A stretch of 64,000 nucleotides of DNA from Massilia sp. METH4 (GTDB lineage Bacteria; Pseudomonadota; Gammaproteobacteria; Burkholderiales; Burkholderiaceae_D). Both the position numbers and the translations under genes were made by a program. How positions within the stretch are numbered: the first letter of the stretch is position 1; every line of letters starts with the position of its first letter. The stretch lies in contig NZ_CP146614.1 of the NCBI RefSeq assembly GCF_037094685.1, forward strand, positions 186,001 to 250,000, read 5' to 3'. Below the pieces are notes generated by a model. That model was not told where the DNA came from. It made no database searches and was given only the letters and a program-made list of their open reading frames with translations. Positions 18,795 to 27,155 of this stretch are shown one piece after another.

Positions 18795-19442
18795 TCAGAT
18801 CGAGTTGGCCAGCCAGGGCTGGCTTGCCAGATGACGTTCTTCGAAGGCACGGATGCTGTCGGCGTGGCGCAGCGTCAGGCCGATGTCGTCGAGGCCGTTC
18901 ATCAGGCAGTATTTACGGAAGGCGTCGACCTGGAAGGGGTAGGAGATCTTGCCGTCCTGGGAGCGGATGACTTGCTGCTCAAGGTCGACCACCAGCCGGT
19001 AACCGGGGAAGGCCTTGACTTCGTCGAACAGATGATCGATCTGTGCTTCGGTGAGCACGACGGGCAGCAGGCCGTTCTTGAAGCAGTTGTTGAAGAAGAT
19101 GTCGGCGAAACTCGGCGCCAGGATCGCGCGGAAGCCGTATTGTTCCAGCGCCCACGGGGCGTGCTCGCGCGAGGAGCCGCAGCCGAAGTTCTTGCGCGTG
19201 AGGAGGATCGAGGCGCCCTGGTAGCGGGGCTGGTTCAGCACGAAGTCCGGGTTGACCGGACGCTTCGAATTGTCCATGCCGGGCTCGCCGTGATCCAGGT
19301 AGCGCCACTCGTCGAACAGGTTGGGGCCGAAGCCGGTGCGGCGGATCGATTTCAGGAACTGCTTCGGGATAATCGCGTCGGTATCGACGTTCGAGCGGTC
19401 GAGCGGGGCCACGAGGCCCTCGTAGATCGTAAATTTTTCCAT
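18795..19442 (-). CDS. leuD: 3-isopropylmalate dehydratase small subunit
   Basis: LeuD is the swivelling small domain of isopropylmalate isomerase, working with the Fe-S subunit LeuC. The 215-residue protein has [13 protein letters not shown] near 19-31 and the substrate loop [11 protein letters not shown] near 86-96. Length is normal. It lies between the small entericidin-like gene and leuB. Confidence 0.98.
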   Translation of the reverse strand: MEKFTIYEGLVAPLDRSNVDTDAIIPKQFLKSIRRTGFGPNLFDEWRYLDHGEPGMDNSKRPVNPDFVLNQPRYQGASILLTRKNFGCGSSREHAPWALEQYGFRAILAPSFADIFFNNCFKNGLLPVVLTEAQIDHLFDEVKAFPGYRLVVDLEQQVIRSQDGKISYPFQVDAFRKYCLMNGLDDIGLTLRHADSIRAFEERHLASQPWLANSI

Positions 19443-19485
19443 GCTGCTCTTTCGGTGGGGCGCGGCACCTGGCCGCGCCGCGATG

Positions 19486-19608
19486 TTATTTTCTGCCGGC
19501 GCCTTCGACGGCCTGGCCGACTTTCTGGACGTCCTTGCCGAAGCCGGCGACCGTGTTGCAGCCGGTGAGGACGATGGTGGCGATGGCGATGGCGAACAGG
19601 GTTTTCAT
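19486..19608 (-). CDS. Entericidin A/B-like small lipoprotein
   Basis: This 40-residue product is below usual gene-calling limits but looks real. It has a Lys start, a hydrophobic stretch (F-A-I-A-I-A-T-I-V), a lipobox L-T-G-C with Cys17, then [14 protein letters not shown]. This matches the EcnA/EcnB pattern of small envelope lipoproteins linked to cell lysis or its antidote. It lies 43 bp upstream of leuD in the same direction. The same kind of gene between leuC and leuD recurs in Burkholderiales, as I recall. Whether it acts as toxin, antidote or neither is unknown; no partner gene is adjacent. Confidence 0.85.
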   Translation of the reverse strand: MKTLFAIAIATIVLTGCNTVAGFGKDVQKVGQAVEGAGRK

Positions 19609-19674
19609 GATATTCGGGACTTCTTGTGAAAGTGTTTTCTGCATTTACGCAAAAACCCACGGCGAAGGCCGGGG

Positions 19675-19790
19675 CCGGACCGGCGGGGCGTAGCAGGGGT
19701 TTCGTGAAGCCTGCTTCGCGCCTGCGCAGCGGTGACCGCTTATAAGCGGTCACTCCTTTCCGACCGCAGGGTTTGCTTCGTGGTTCGATT
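19675..19790. repeat. Dispersed repeat, copy 1 (pair with 41386-41510)
   Basis: The segment contains GTAGCAGGGGTTTCGTGAAG, GCTTCGCGCCTG and a GTGACCGCTTATAAGCGGTCAC palindrome, then TCCTTTCC. The same order of blocks, with a different internal palindrome, is at 41386-41510. It occupies the 218-bp gap between leuC and the entericidin-like gene. Confidence 0.7.
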
Positions 19791-19826
19791 GCGGGCCATT
19801 GGCCCGCAGCCGAACCGGGTCTTGGT

Positions 19827-21227
19827 TCAGCGGATCGCGCGAACGTCGACGAAGTGGCCGGCGATACCGGCCGCGGCGGCCATGGCCGGCGACACCAGGT
19901 GCGTACGGCCACCCTGGCCCTGGCGGCCTTCGAAGTTGCGGTTCGACGTGGAGGCGCAGCGCTCGCCCGGCTCCAGCCGGTCGGCGTTCATTGCCAGGCA
20001 CATCGAGCAGCCCGGTTCGCGCCACTCGAAGCCGGCGGCCTTGAAGATCGCGTCCAGCCCTTCGCGCTCGGCCTGTTCCTTGACGAGGCCCGAACCCGGC
20101 ACCACCATCGCCAGCTTCACGTTCGAGGCACGCTGCTTGCCGCGCACGACGGCGGCGGCGGCGCGCAAGTCCTCGATGCGCGAATTGGTGCAGGACCCGA
20201 TGAACACCTTGTCGATGCGAATATCCTCGATCGCCGTATTGGGCTTGAGGTGCATGTAGACGAGCGCCTTTTCCATCGCCTCGCGCTTGACCGTGTCCTT
20301 TTCCTGGTCCGGATCGGGCACGCGGCCGTCGACCGGCACGACCATCTCGGGCGACGTGCCCCAGGTGACCTGCGGCTTGATCTCGGCGGCATCGAGGGTG
20401 ACGACCATGTCGAACTTCGCGCCCGGGTCGCTGTGCAGCGTGCGCCAGTATTCGACGGCGCGGTCCCAGTGCGGGCCCGCCGGCGAGAACGGGCGGCCTT
20501 TCACGTACTCGATCGTGGTGTCGTCCACCGCGACCATGCCTGCGCGCGCGCCGGCCTCGATCGCCATGTTACAGACCGTCATGCGGCCTTCCATCGACAG
20601 CGCGCGGATCGCCGAGCCGGCGAACTCGATTGCGTAACCCGTGCCGCCGGCGGTGCCGATTTTGCCGATGATGGCCAGCACGATGTCCTTCGCCGTCACG
20701 CCGGGCGGCAGCTCGCCGTCGACCTGCACCAGCATGGCCTTCGATTTCTTCGCCAGCAGCGTCTGCGTGGCCAGCACGTGCTCCACTTCGGAAGTGCCGA
20801 TGCCGTGCGCCAGCGCGCCGAACGCGCCGTGGGTGGACGTGTGCGAGTCGCCGCACACCACCGTCATGCCCGGCAAGGTGGCGCCCTGCTCCGGCCCGAT
20901 CACGTGGACGATGCCCTGGCGCTTGTCGTTCATGTTGAAGTACGTGACGCCGTACTCCTTGGTGTTGTGGTCCAGCGTTTCGACCTGCAGGCGGGACACC
21001 GGGTCCTCGATGCCGTGCGAACGGTCGGTGGTGGGCACATTGTGGTCGGCCACGGCCAGGTTGGCGGACAGGCGCCACGGCTTGCGGCCGGCGGTACGCA
21101 GGCCATCGAAGGCTTGCGGGCTGGTGACTTCGTGCACGAGGTGGCGGTCGATATACAGGATGGCGGTACCGTCTTCCTCGGTACGCACCACATGCGACTC
21201 CCAGAGTTTGTCGTAAAGCGTCTTCAT
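19827..21227 (-). CDS. leuC: 3-isopropylmalate dehydratase large subunit
   Basis: LeuC is the 4Fe-4S subunit of isopropylmalate isomerase. The start at 21227 gives M-K-T-L-Y-D-K-L-W and 466 residues, the Escherichia coli length; the frame stays open upstream, but only through repeat sequence. Cluster ligands are visible in I-G-S-C-T-N-S-R and G-C-S-M-C-L-A-M-N. The substrate motif [13 protein letters not shown] is present. It leads the leucine block; no leader peptide or riboswitch was recognised upstream. Confidence 0.98.
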   Translation of the reverse strand: MKTLYDKLWESHVVRTEEDGTAILYIDRHLVHEVTSPQAFDGLRTAGRKPWRLSANLAVADHNVPTTDRSHGIEDPVSRLQVETLDHNTKEYGVTYFNMNDKRQGIVHVIGPEQGATLPGMTVVCGDSHTSTHGAFGALAHGIGTSEVEHVLATQTLLAKKSKAMLVQVDGELPPGVTAKDIVLAIIGKIGTAGGTGYAIEFAGSAIRALSMEGRMTVCNMAIEAGARAGMVAVDDTTIEYVKGRPFSPAGPHWDRAVEYWRTLHSDPGAKFDMVVTLDAAEIKPQVTWGTSPEMVVPVDGRVPDPDQEKDTVKREAMEKALVYMHLKPNTAIEDIRIDKVFIGSCTNSRIEDLRAAAAVVRGKQRASNVKLAMVVPGSGLVKEQAEREGLDAIFKAAGFEWREPGCSMCLAMNADRLEPGERCASTSNRNFEGRQGQGGRTHLVSPAMAAAAGIAGHFVDVRAIR

Positions 21228-21374
21228 AGTGCTGCTTGCTGCCTGTGTGTAGAAAGTTCCATTTTGATTATGCCACAGTTTGTGCGCTGCAAAACAAGCC
21301 GACTTTCCGCCTTTTGGGCCGCTGCCTCTTGCATTTCCCTGCTGCGCGCCTAGGGCGCCGGTGTTGCAATTTAA

Positions 21375-21411
21375 TGCCTGAAAAATGGGGACAGACCCCA
21401 TTTTTCAGGCA
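21375..21411. repeat. Perfect hairpin repeat with ATGGGG/CCCCAT arms
   Basis: TGCCTGAAAAATGGGG pairs perfectly with its complement across a 5-nt ACAGA loop (16-bp stem). The core GGGGACAGACCCC is the same class as at 9290 and 29207. It lies in the 378-bp gap 21228-21605 between leuC and cheA, which holds no gene I can support. Confidence 0.85.
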
Positions 21412-21491
21412 ACATTTCCAGAAAGACCATGCTCTTGCCTGCCGAGCAGCCGATAGCCGCGATCGAACCGCCCGCGCATCTCTGGCCAATG

Positions 21492-21530
21492 TTGCTGAGA
21501 AAATGGGGTACGTCCCCATTTTTCCAGCAA
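21492..21530. repeat. Near-perfect hairpin repeat, second copy in the leuC-cheA gap
   Basis: A 17-bp stem with two mismatches (TTGCTG...AAAATGGGG) encloses TACGT. Arms share AAAATGGGG/CCCCATTTT with the element 80 bp away, but the outer parts differ, which suggests two separate insertions of one repeat type. Confidence 0.8.
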
Positions 21531-21544
21531 TATTTTAGTTTAGA

Positions 21545-21580
21545 AAGCAAAAAAGCCTGCGATTGCGGTCGCAGGCTTTT
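21545..21580 (-). terminator. Rho-independent terminator of cheA
   Basis: A perfect 12-bp stem AAAAGCCTGCGA with its complement and a 6-nt loop is followed on the minus strand by a T-run (TTTTTTGC). It lies about 26 bp after the cheA stop. Confidence 0.9.
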
Positions 21581-21605
21581 CGGGGTGACTTGCTTGGCAA
21601 ACCGC

Positions 21606-23507
21606 TTATGCTGCCATGCGCACGCTGCTCCTGCAACCATCCATCAGGAACGATAGGCCCACGACGAGCACCAGCTCGCCTTCGGCCGAGCGCGCGGTAC
21701 CGGTCACGCCTTCCACGGTCAGCGCGGTCATCGGCTTGATCACCAGGTCGGCGGTGCCATCGACGGCGCCCACGGCGAGGATGTATGGCTGCGGTGCATT
21801 GATGACGATGCCCACGCGCTCGGTGGACAGCTCGTAGCCCAGCGCATTCGCCAGCGAGCGTACCGGCAGCGGACGGCCCTGATCCTTCATCACGGGGGCG
21901 CCGCCCACCTCGTTGAAGGTTTCCGGCAGCTCCACCACGCGTTCGACGACGGCCATCGGCAGCGCCAGCAGCGCGCCGGAGGTCGATACCAGCATGGTCG
22001 GCACGATCGACAGTTCGATCGGCAGGCGGATCGCGAACTTGGTGCCCTTGCCCAGCGCGGAGTCGATGTGGATCGCGCCACGGTTCTTTTCCACGGCGGT
22101 CTTCACCACGTCCATGCCCACGCCGCGGCCGGACACCGACGACGCCACTTCCTTCGTCGAGAAGCCCGGCAGGAATACCAGCTGGTAGGACTCTTCGTCC
22201 GTCATGCTGGCGGTCGGCGAGATCAGGCCCTTTTCGCCCGCCTTGCGGCGCAGCGCGACCGGGTCCATGCCCTTGCCGTCGTCCTGCAGCACGATCATTA
22301 CGCTGTTGGCTTCCTGCCACGCTTTCAGCAGGATCGTTGCCTTGGGGTTCTTGCCGGCGGCAACGCGCGCATCCGGGCCTTCCACGCCGTGGTCCAGCGC
22401 ATTGCGCAGCATGTGCACGAGAGGATCGTACAGGCTGTCGACGACGACGCGGTCCACTTCCGTTTCCGCGCCCTCGATCACCAGTTCGACTTCCTTGCCC
22501 AGGTCCTTCGCCAGCTCGCGCACCAGGCGCGGGAACTTCTGGAACAGGCGGCCGACCGGCTGCATGCGGGTCGCCAGCGTGGCGCGCTGCAGTTCGGTGG
22601 AATAGCGCGAGGCGCGTTCCAGCGTTTCGGTCAGTGCCGACATCAACGTGGCCGCCTGGCCTTCGAACTTGAACTGTTGCAGGCGCTCCAGCAGCACGGC
22701 GGCCTGGTTGGCGGCCTGCACGGACTCGCCGGCCACTTCCAGGAGCGCGTCCAGCTTGACCGCGTCGATACGGATGCTTTCCTCTTTCACAGGCGCGGCA
22801 TGGGCGGCCTTGTTTTCCTCGCGGCGCTCGACGCCGTCCCATTTCTTGCCGGACGCGGCGTCGGCGGAAGCGGCGGCGGGCGCCGGCGCTTCGGCAGCCG
22901 GTGCAACGGGCGCGGGAGCAGCGGCGGCGGCCACGGCAGCAGCAGCCGGCACGGCGGCCTGACGCTGGAACGTGCCCGGCGGCACTACCGCTTCGTACAT
23001 CGATTCCCAGTCCAGGCCGTCGGCGGATGGCACGGGTGCAGCGACCGGCGTTGCCACAGGGGCCGGTGCCGGTGCCGGTGCCGGGGCGGGAGCAGCCTTC
23101 GCGGCCGGCTTGGCCGAGCTTTCCTTGCCACTGATGGCGTCCGTCAGGATCGCTTCCAGATCGGCCGGCATCGGGCCCAGGCTGTCCGGGGCAGCACCGT
23201 TATTCAGTTCAGCCAGCTGGTCGGCCACGAAGCCGGACGCCTGCAGCGCCGCCTCGATCGACAGCGGCGTGACCGGCGCGGCGCCGGTGCGCAGCGCGTC
23301 GAACAGGTTTTCCGTCAGGTGGCAGGCGGAAACGAGCGCGCCCAGGTTCATGAAGCCCGCGCCACCCTTGATGGTGTGGAACGAACGGAACACGGCGTTC
23401 AGCGTTTCCTTGTTGTCGGGGTCGCGTTCGAGGCGCAGCAGGTGCTCCTCGACATTGACCGCCAGGTCCATCGCCTCGACGACGAACTCCTTGAGCATAT
23501 CGTCCAT
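21606..23507 (-). CDS. cheA: Chemotaxis histidine kinase CheA without an obvious P2 domain
   Basis: The 633-residue protein is a CheA-type kinase. An HPt domain (1-110) has phospho-acceptor His44 in F-H-T-I-K-G-G-A-G. A long Ala/Pro linker (about 130-222) stands where the CheY-docking P2 domain would be. A dimerisation region (about 243-310) follows, then the HATPase domain with N box H-M-L-R-N-A-L-D-H-G, G1 D-D-G-K-G-M-D at 409-415 and G2 G-R-G-V-G-M-D-V-V. A CheW-like domain ends the protein (about 495-633). Its start overlaps the cheZ stop by one base (TGATG). No cheW, cheY or receptor gene is near, so partners are encoded elsewhere. Confidence 0.93.
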   Translation of the reverse strand: MDDMLKEFVVEAMDLAVNVEEHLLRLERDPDNKETLNAVFRSFHTIKGGAGFMNLGALVSACHLTENLFDALRTGAAPVTPLSIEAALQASGFVADQLAELNNGAAPDSLGPMPADLEAILTDAISGKESSAKPAAKAAPAPAPAPAPAPVATPVAAPVPSADGLDWESMYEAVVPPGTFQRQAAVPAAAAVAAAAAPAPVAPAAEAPAPAAASADAASGKKWDGVERREENKAAHAAPVKEESIRIDAVKLDALLEVAGESVQAANQAAVLLERLQQFKFEGQAATLMSALTETLERASRYSTELQRATLATRMQPVGRLFQKFPRLVRELAKDLGKEVELVIEGAETEVDRVVVDSLYDPLVHMLRNALDHGVEGPDARVAAGKNPKATILLKAWQEANSVMIVLQDDGKGMDPVALRRKAGEKGLISPTASMTDEESYQLVFLPGFSTKEVASSVSGRGVGMDVVKTAVEKNRGAIHIDSALGKGTKFAIRLPIELSIVPTMLVSTSGALLALPMAVVERVVELPETFNEVGGAPVMKDQGRPLPVRSLANALGYELSTERVGIVINAPQPYILAVGAVDGTADLVIKPMTALTVEGVTGTARSAEGELVLVVGLSFLMDGCRSSVRMAA

Positions 23508-24346
23508 CAGAACCCCAGATCGGCAAGCAGATCGTCCACACTGTCCTGGTTCAGCGCCACCGACGGGGCCGAGGGGCCGCTCATCAGCTCGACTTCCAGG
23601 GCCTCTTTCTGCGCGATCTTCTCGCGCTTGTCAGCCGGGGCGTTGTCCTTCAACAGCTGCGCCAGTTCCTGCTCGACCGTCTTGGTGATCACGACCACCT
23701 TCTTGATCAGCTGGCCGGTGATATCCTGGAAGTCCTGTGCCATCATGATTTCCAGCAGGCGCGCCTTCTCGGCTTCCGTGGCTTCGGACACCGCCTGCGC
23801 GAACGCGCGCGAGTCGCCGGCCAGCGTCTTGAATTCTTCGATGCTGAGCTTGCCCGCGAACAGCGCGGCCCAGCGGTCTTCCATTTCCTTGGACTTCTTC
23901 GACAGCACGTCCTGTGCCGGCATGCCATCGTCCAGCGTGTTCAACACCTTGTTGGCAGCCTGCTCGGTCAGCGAGGCCACGTATTCCAGGCGGTCCTGCG
24001 CGTCGACGATCTGCGACGACGCTTCGGTCAGCGCCTTGTCGTAACCCAGTTCGCGCAGCGAGTCGTGCAACAGGCGCACGATGCCGCCCAGGCGTTCGAA
24101 CATCGTGCCATCGTGCTGGCCTTCCTCGGCGGCCGGCGCGTGGGCCGGCTGGACGGCCGCGGGCGCGGCGGCGGGTGCCGCGGGCTCGCTTCGGGTCGAG
24201 GCGATTTCGTCGAACAGACTTTCCAGGTCGTCTTCAGCTGCGGCGGCGGCCGGCGCGGGCGCCGGGGCCGGTGCCGGGGTGGCGTTGGCACGCTGCGCGG
24301 ACACTTCCTCGAATAATGCGTCGAAATCATCAGCGGCGTCGGTCAT
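23507..24346 (-). CDS. cheZ: CheY-P phosphatase CheZ
   Basis: CheZ speeds dephosphorylation of CheY-P and so resets the flagellar switch. I chose the start at 24346, giving M-T-D-A-A-D-D and 279 residues. The catalytic helix reads M-M-A-Q-D-F-Q-D-I-T-G-Q with Asp208 and Gln212, equivalent to Asp143 and Gln147 of Escherichia coli. The C-terminal CheY-docking peptide V-D-D-L-L-A-D-L-G-F is intact. The N-terminus adds two similar acidic peptides (D-D-F-D-A-L-F-E-E at 6-14 and D-D-L-E-S-L-F-D-E at 39-47) separated by Pro/Ala linkers. It is translationally coupled to cheA. Confidence 0.95.
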   Translation of the reverse strand: MTDAADDFDALFEEVSAQRANATPAPAPAPAPAAAAAEDDLESLFDEIASTRSEPAAPAAAPAAVQPAHAPAAEEGQHDGTMFERLGGIVRLLHDSLRELGYDKALTEASSQIVDAQDRLEYVASLTEQAANKVLNTLDDGMPAQDVLSKKSKEMEDRWAALFAGKLSIEEFKTLAGDSRAFAQAVSEATEAEKARLLEIMMAQDFQDITGQLIKKVVVITKTVEQELAQLLKDNAPADKREKIAQKEALEVELMSGPSAPSVALNQDSVDDLLADLGF

Positions 24347-24543
24347 TTCCCTGCTTCTCCATATCAAAAAATGCTTTCGTATCAACTGCCTATCTGTCGG
24401 TCATGATGACGTCCGGCAATATTAACGCACTTCCGCGAGTGTAGCAGGGGGTCGTCCGCTTGTTCAATCTCGGTTGGGGCAATCCTGTGCGGCAACAGCA
24501 AAAGCGGCGCTTTCTGTTGTATTTGGGTCGCCGCGTGCGAGCA

Positions 24544-24566
24544 CATGTTTGTCTTGTACAAACATG
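24544..24566. promoter_or_regulatory. Perfect inverted repeat, candidate operator
   Basis: CATGTTTGT and ACAAACATG are perfect 9-bp arms around a 5-nt spacer. No U-tract follows, so a protein-binding site is likelier than a terminator. It lies about 120 bp upstream of usp and 200 bp upstream of cheZ. Confidence 0.45.
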
Positions 24567-24603
24567 GCCTGGGAGACAAGCTTGCGCCAAGCTCATCTCT
24601 CTA

Positions 24604-24617
24604 TTGAGGAAGATCAA
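24604..24617 (+). promoter_or_regulatory. FNR-box-like site upstream of the universal stress gene
   Basis: TTGAG-GAAG-ATCAA matches the FNR/ANR consensus TTGAT-N4-ATCAA at 9 of 10 positions. A Crp/Fnr-type regulator is encoded 1.6 kb downstream. Its centre is about 53 bp from the start site implied by TACAAT at 24652, not the usual 41.5, so the promoter assignment is uncertain. Confidence 0.45.
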
Positions 24618-24687
24618 GTCTTTACAACCAGACAAGAGCGCGATTCGGGACTACAATGTGAGAGCGCATGCATTCTTGGGAGCGGGT

Positions 24688-25155
24688 ATGTACCGGAAAA
24701 TTCTGATTACTACAGACGGGTCCGCCGTGTCCCGCATGACTGCCTGCGCCGGCGTCTCGTTCGCCCAGCAGCTCGGCGCCGAAGTACTCGCATTGTTTGT
24801 CGCGCCTGAATATCAGTACCCCATCTACGTCGAGATCATTCCGCCCAGCTATCCCAGCGAGGAGGAATACCGCGCCGCGATGAGCCGGGCCGGCAGCGAC
24901 CACGTGCAGTCGATCGTGACCTCGTGCGACAAGAAAGGCGTGCGCTGCGAAAGCATGACCGCCTTTTCCGAGAGCGCTGCGCTAAAGATCGTCGAGATCG
25001 CCGAACAGAAAGGTTGCGACCTGATCTTCATCGGCTCCCACGGCCGCAGCGGTTGGGGGCAATTATTGCTGGGCAGTGTTACCAACAAGGTACTCTCGCA
25101 CTCGAAGATCCCGGTGCTCGTGCACCGCCTGCTGAAAGAACCCCTGCCGGATTGA
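24688..25155 (+). CDS. Universal stress protein (UspA family)
   Basis: The 155-residue single-domain protein has the family start Y-R-K-I-L-I-T-T-D-G-S. Near the end it has the ATP-binding motif G-S-H-G-R-S-G-W-G-Q-L-L-L-G-S, so it is of the nucleotide-binding class. The start at 24688 is preceded by GGGAG at good spacing; the frame is open upstream without a ribosome-binding site. Such proteins support survival under starvation, oxygen limitation or oxidative stress. The possible FNR-like site upstream and the nearby Crp/Fnr-type gene suggest a role in low-oxygen adaptation, which is inference. Confidence 0.93.
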   Translation: MYRKILITTDGSAVSRMTACAGVSFAQQLGAEVLALFVAPEYQYPIYVEIIPPSYPSEEEYRAAMSRAGSDHVQSIVTSCDKKGVRCESMTAFSESAALKIVEIAEQKGCDLIFIGSHGRSGWGQLLLGSVTNKVLSHSKIPVLVHRLLKEPLPD

Positions 25156-25246
25156 TGTTGCACTTGCACTTCAAGCTGCCCGATGGCGCCGATACGAAAA
25201 GGGCCATCGGAACGATTGGCAACACCGGAGTGTCACCGAACCACCC

Positions 25247-25891
25247 ATGATCAGAATAGTCATCGCAGACGACCACACCATCATGCGCGAGGGCCTCAAG
25301 CGCATCCTCGACGGCGCCCCCGACATCGACATTGTCGGCGAGGCCGTCGATGGCTTTGAAGTATTGCGTCACGTGCGCCAGGGCGGCTTCGACCTGCTGC
25401 TGCTCGATTTGTCGATGCCTGGCCGCAGCGGCGTGGACCTGATTCGGCAGATTCGCAGCGAAGCGCCGAAATTGAATGTCCTGATCCTCACGATGCACGA
25501 AGAGGAACAGTATGCCGTACGCGCGATCCGCGCCGGCGCGCAGGGCTACCTCACGAAGGAAAGCGCCGGCACGCAACTCGTGGGCGCCATCCGCAAGGTC
25601 GCTTCCGGCCGGCCCTATATCAGCACCGAAGTGGCCGAACAGTTGGCGCTCAATATCATGATGCCCAACGAAAGCCTGTTGCATAAGCAGTTATCCGACC
25701 GCGAATTCGAGGTTTTCTCCTTGCTCGTATCCGGCAAGTCGATTACCGAGATCGCCAATAGCCTGCACCTGTCGGTAAAAACCGTCAGTACACATAAAAC
25801 GCGAATCATGCAGAAAATGGGAATGAGCTCGCTGTCGGAAATGGTCCAATACGCAGTTGCGCACAAGCTACTGTCGCCGTTCAAATCCTGA
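25247..25891 (+). CDS. NarL/FixJ-family response regulator
   Basis: The 214-residue protein has an N-terminal receiver domain with acidic pocket D-D (8-9), phospho-acceptor Asp54 (L-L-D-L-S-M-P-G) and the conserved Lys in Y-L-T-K-E. The C-terminal LuxR-type helix-turn-helix reads L-S-D-R-E-F-E-V-F with I-T-E-I-A-N-S-L-H-L-S-V-K-T-V. No histidine kinase is adjacent, so it is an orphan in this window. It lies between usp and the Crp/Fnr gene in the same direction, 91 bp after usp. A palindrome 58 bp beyond its stop may be a site for it or for another regulator. Confidence 0.93.
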   Translation: MIRIVIADDHTIMREGLKRILDGAPDIDIVGEAVDGFEVLRHVRQGGFDLLLLDLSMPGRSGVDLIRQIRSEAPKLNVLILTMHEEEQYAVRAIRAGAQGYLTKESAGTQLVGAIRKVASGRPYISTEVAEQLALNIMMPNESLLHKQLSDREFEVFSLLVSGKSITEIANSLHLSVKTVSTHKTRIMQKMGMSSLSEMVQYAVAHKLLSPFKS

Positions 25892-26224
25892 CCTGCCGCG
25901 GCCGGCACGGCACCCCACCCTCTCCACTCTGAAGAACGATATCTGCCGGTAGGAGTATTCCTACAGGTTGACGCTAGCTCCTACGAGCATATTCAGCGCA
26001 TACCGATATCCATCCCCCACCCCGGTTGGCATACTGAAACCATTCCAAGCGAGTTGCTGCGTAGTTGCCCCATACCCACCACGGCGAGCAGCGATTGCAA
26101 ACAATAACCGGTAGTTCAAAAAACCGGGCTTGGGTCCAGACTAGTTCCAAAGTAGTTTCGAAAGTCGTTTCGAGCAAAAACGATTTAAATCCGAACACAC
26201 ATGACCTGAAACCAGGAGATAAGC
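25892..26224. other. 333-bp gap before the Crp/Fnr gene
   Basis: No gene is supported. The gap has the 16-bp palindrome at 25949-25964, a further half-site TCCTACGAG near 25979, and a direct repeat GTTTCGA at about 26154 and 26165. AGGAG at 26214-26218 is the ribosome-binding site of the regulator gene. Confidence 0.6.
25949..25964. promoter_or_regulatory. Palindrome GTAGGA-N4-TCCTAC, candidate operator A
   Basis: GTAGGAGTATTCCTAC has perfect 6-bp arms. Variants with 13-15 matching positions lie at 35237-35252 and 43320-43335, each in an intergenic or gene-end region near stress or repair genes. The shared form suggests a common DNA-binding protein. Confidence 0.5.
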
Positions 26225-27088
26225 ATGCTCCCCACGCAAATGTCCGAAGCCCGAGCCGCAGCCCAGGCCGCACCATCGCCCGCCATGGAGGCGGGCCGCC
26301 AGCGCCAGGGCCGCCTCTGGTCGAACCTGAAGGAAGTCTGCGACCTCCTGCATATCCCGGCGGCCTGCTCCGTCAACGCCGAAGAACTGTTGTTCCAGCA
26401 CGTCCAGTTCAAGACCGGCCAGCGCATCCACACGATCGGCCAGCCATTCGATACGCTGTACATCGTCAATTCCGGCTTCCTGAAAACCGTCCTCATCGAC
26501 GAGTTCGGCAACGAACAGGTGCTGAGCTTCCCGATGAAGGGCGACATGCTGGGCGTCGATGGCATCCACAGCCGCCATTACTCGTCCGAAGCCGTGGCCC
26601 TGTCCGATTGCGACCTGATCCTGCTGCCGTTCAAGAAGCTGACCGCGCTGGGCCGTGTGCACGTGGAACTGGAACACATGATGTATGGCGTGATGAGCCG
26701 CGAACTGGTGCGCGAACAGGCAATGATCGGCATGCTGGGTGCGCTGAGCGCCGAAGCCCGTGTTGCACGTTTCCTCGTCTCGCTGGCCGACCGCTTCGCG
26801 CAGATGGGCTATTCGAGCAAGTTGTTCAATCTGCGCATGACGCGCCATGAAATCGGCAGCTACCTGGGCCTGACCCTGGAAACCGTGAGCCGCACCTTGT
26901 CCGCCTTCAATGAAATCGGCCTGATCACGGTCGACCAGCGCACGATCGGCATCAAGGATCCGGATGCGCTGAAAACGCTGCGCCGCCTGCCGCCTTCCCG
27001 CTCGCGCAGCAAGTCGCCGTCGCGTAACAAGGCGGCCACCGCCGAAGCCGCGCCCACGCCGCCTGTGCAACTCGTGGCCGCCGTTTGA
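26225..27088 (+). CDS. Crp/Fnr-family transcriptional regulator with incomplete Fe-S cysteine set
   Basis: The 287-residue protein has a cyclic-nucleotide-binding-type beta-roll (about 50-150), a dimer helix (about 155-190) and a C-terminal winged helix. The recognition helix reads L-G-L-T-L-E-T-V-S-R, with the E-x-x-S-R pattern of FNR-type DNA specificity. It has only three cysteines (39, 48 and 129), whereas FNR uses four as 4Fe-4S ligands, so the sensing chemistry may differ. About 37 residues after the helix-turn-helix form a Ser/Arg/Pro-rich tail. The start has AGGAG 6 nt upstream. A strong terminator follows. Confidence 0.9.
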   Translation: MLPTQMSEARAAAQAAPSPAMEAGRQRQGRLWSNLKEVCDLLHIPAACSVNAEELLFQHVQFKTGQRIHTIGQPFDTLYIVNSGFLKTVLIDEFGNEQVLSFPMKGDMLGVDGIHSRHYSSEAVALSDCDLILLPFKKLTALGRVHVELEHMMYGVMSRELVREQAMIGMLGALSAEARVARFLVSLADRFAQMGYSSKLFNLRMTRHEIGSYLGLTLETVSRTLSAFNEIGLITVDQRTIGIKDPDALKTLRRLPPSRSRSKSPSRNKAATAEAAPTPPVQLVAAV

Positions 27089-27155
27089 TCGCACTGCCGA
27101 CTGACGCGCCGCGATAGCGAATGCGGCGCGCCGGCACCTTCTCTTACCCAGCTTG

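Larger units (their letters stand above)
24347..24687. other. Divergent 341-bp gap between cheZ and the universal stress gene
   Basis: No gene is supported here. The gap holds two regulatory candidates listed separately: a perfect inverted repeat at 24544-24566 and an FNR-box-like site at 24604-24617. A possible -10 element TACAAT is at 24652-24657, 30 bp before the usp start. I did not find a clear flagellar-type promoter for cheZ. Confidence 0.6.

Noticed and set aside
21228..21401. N-terminal extension of LeuC
   Set aside because: The upstream in-frame stretch is repeat sequence with no conserved residues; the start at 21227 gives the exact family length.
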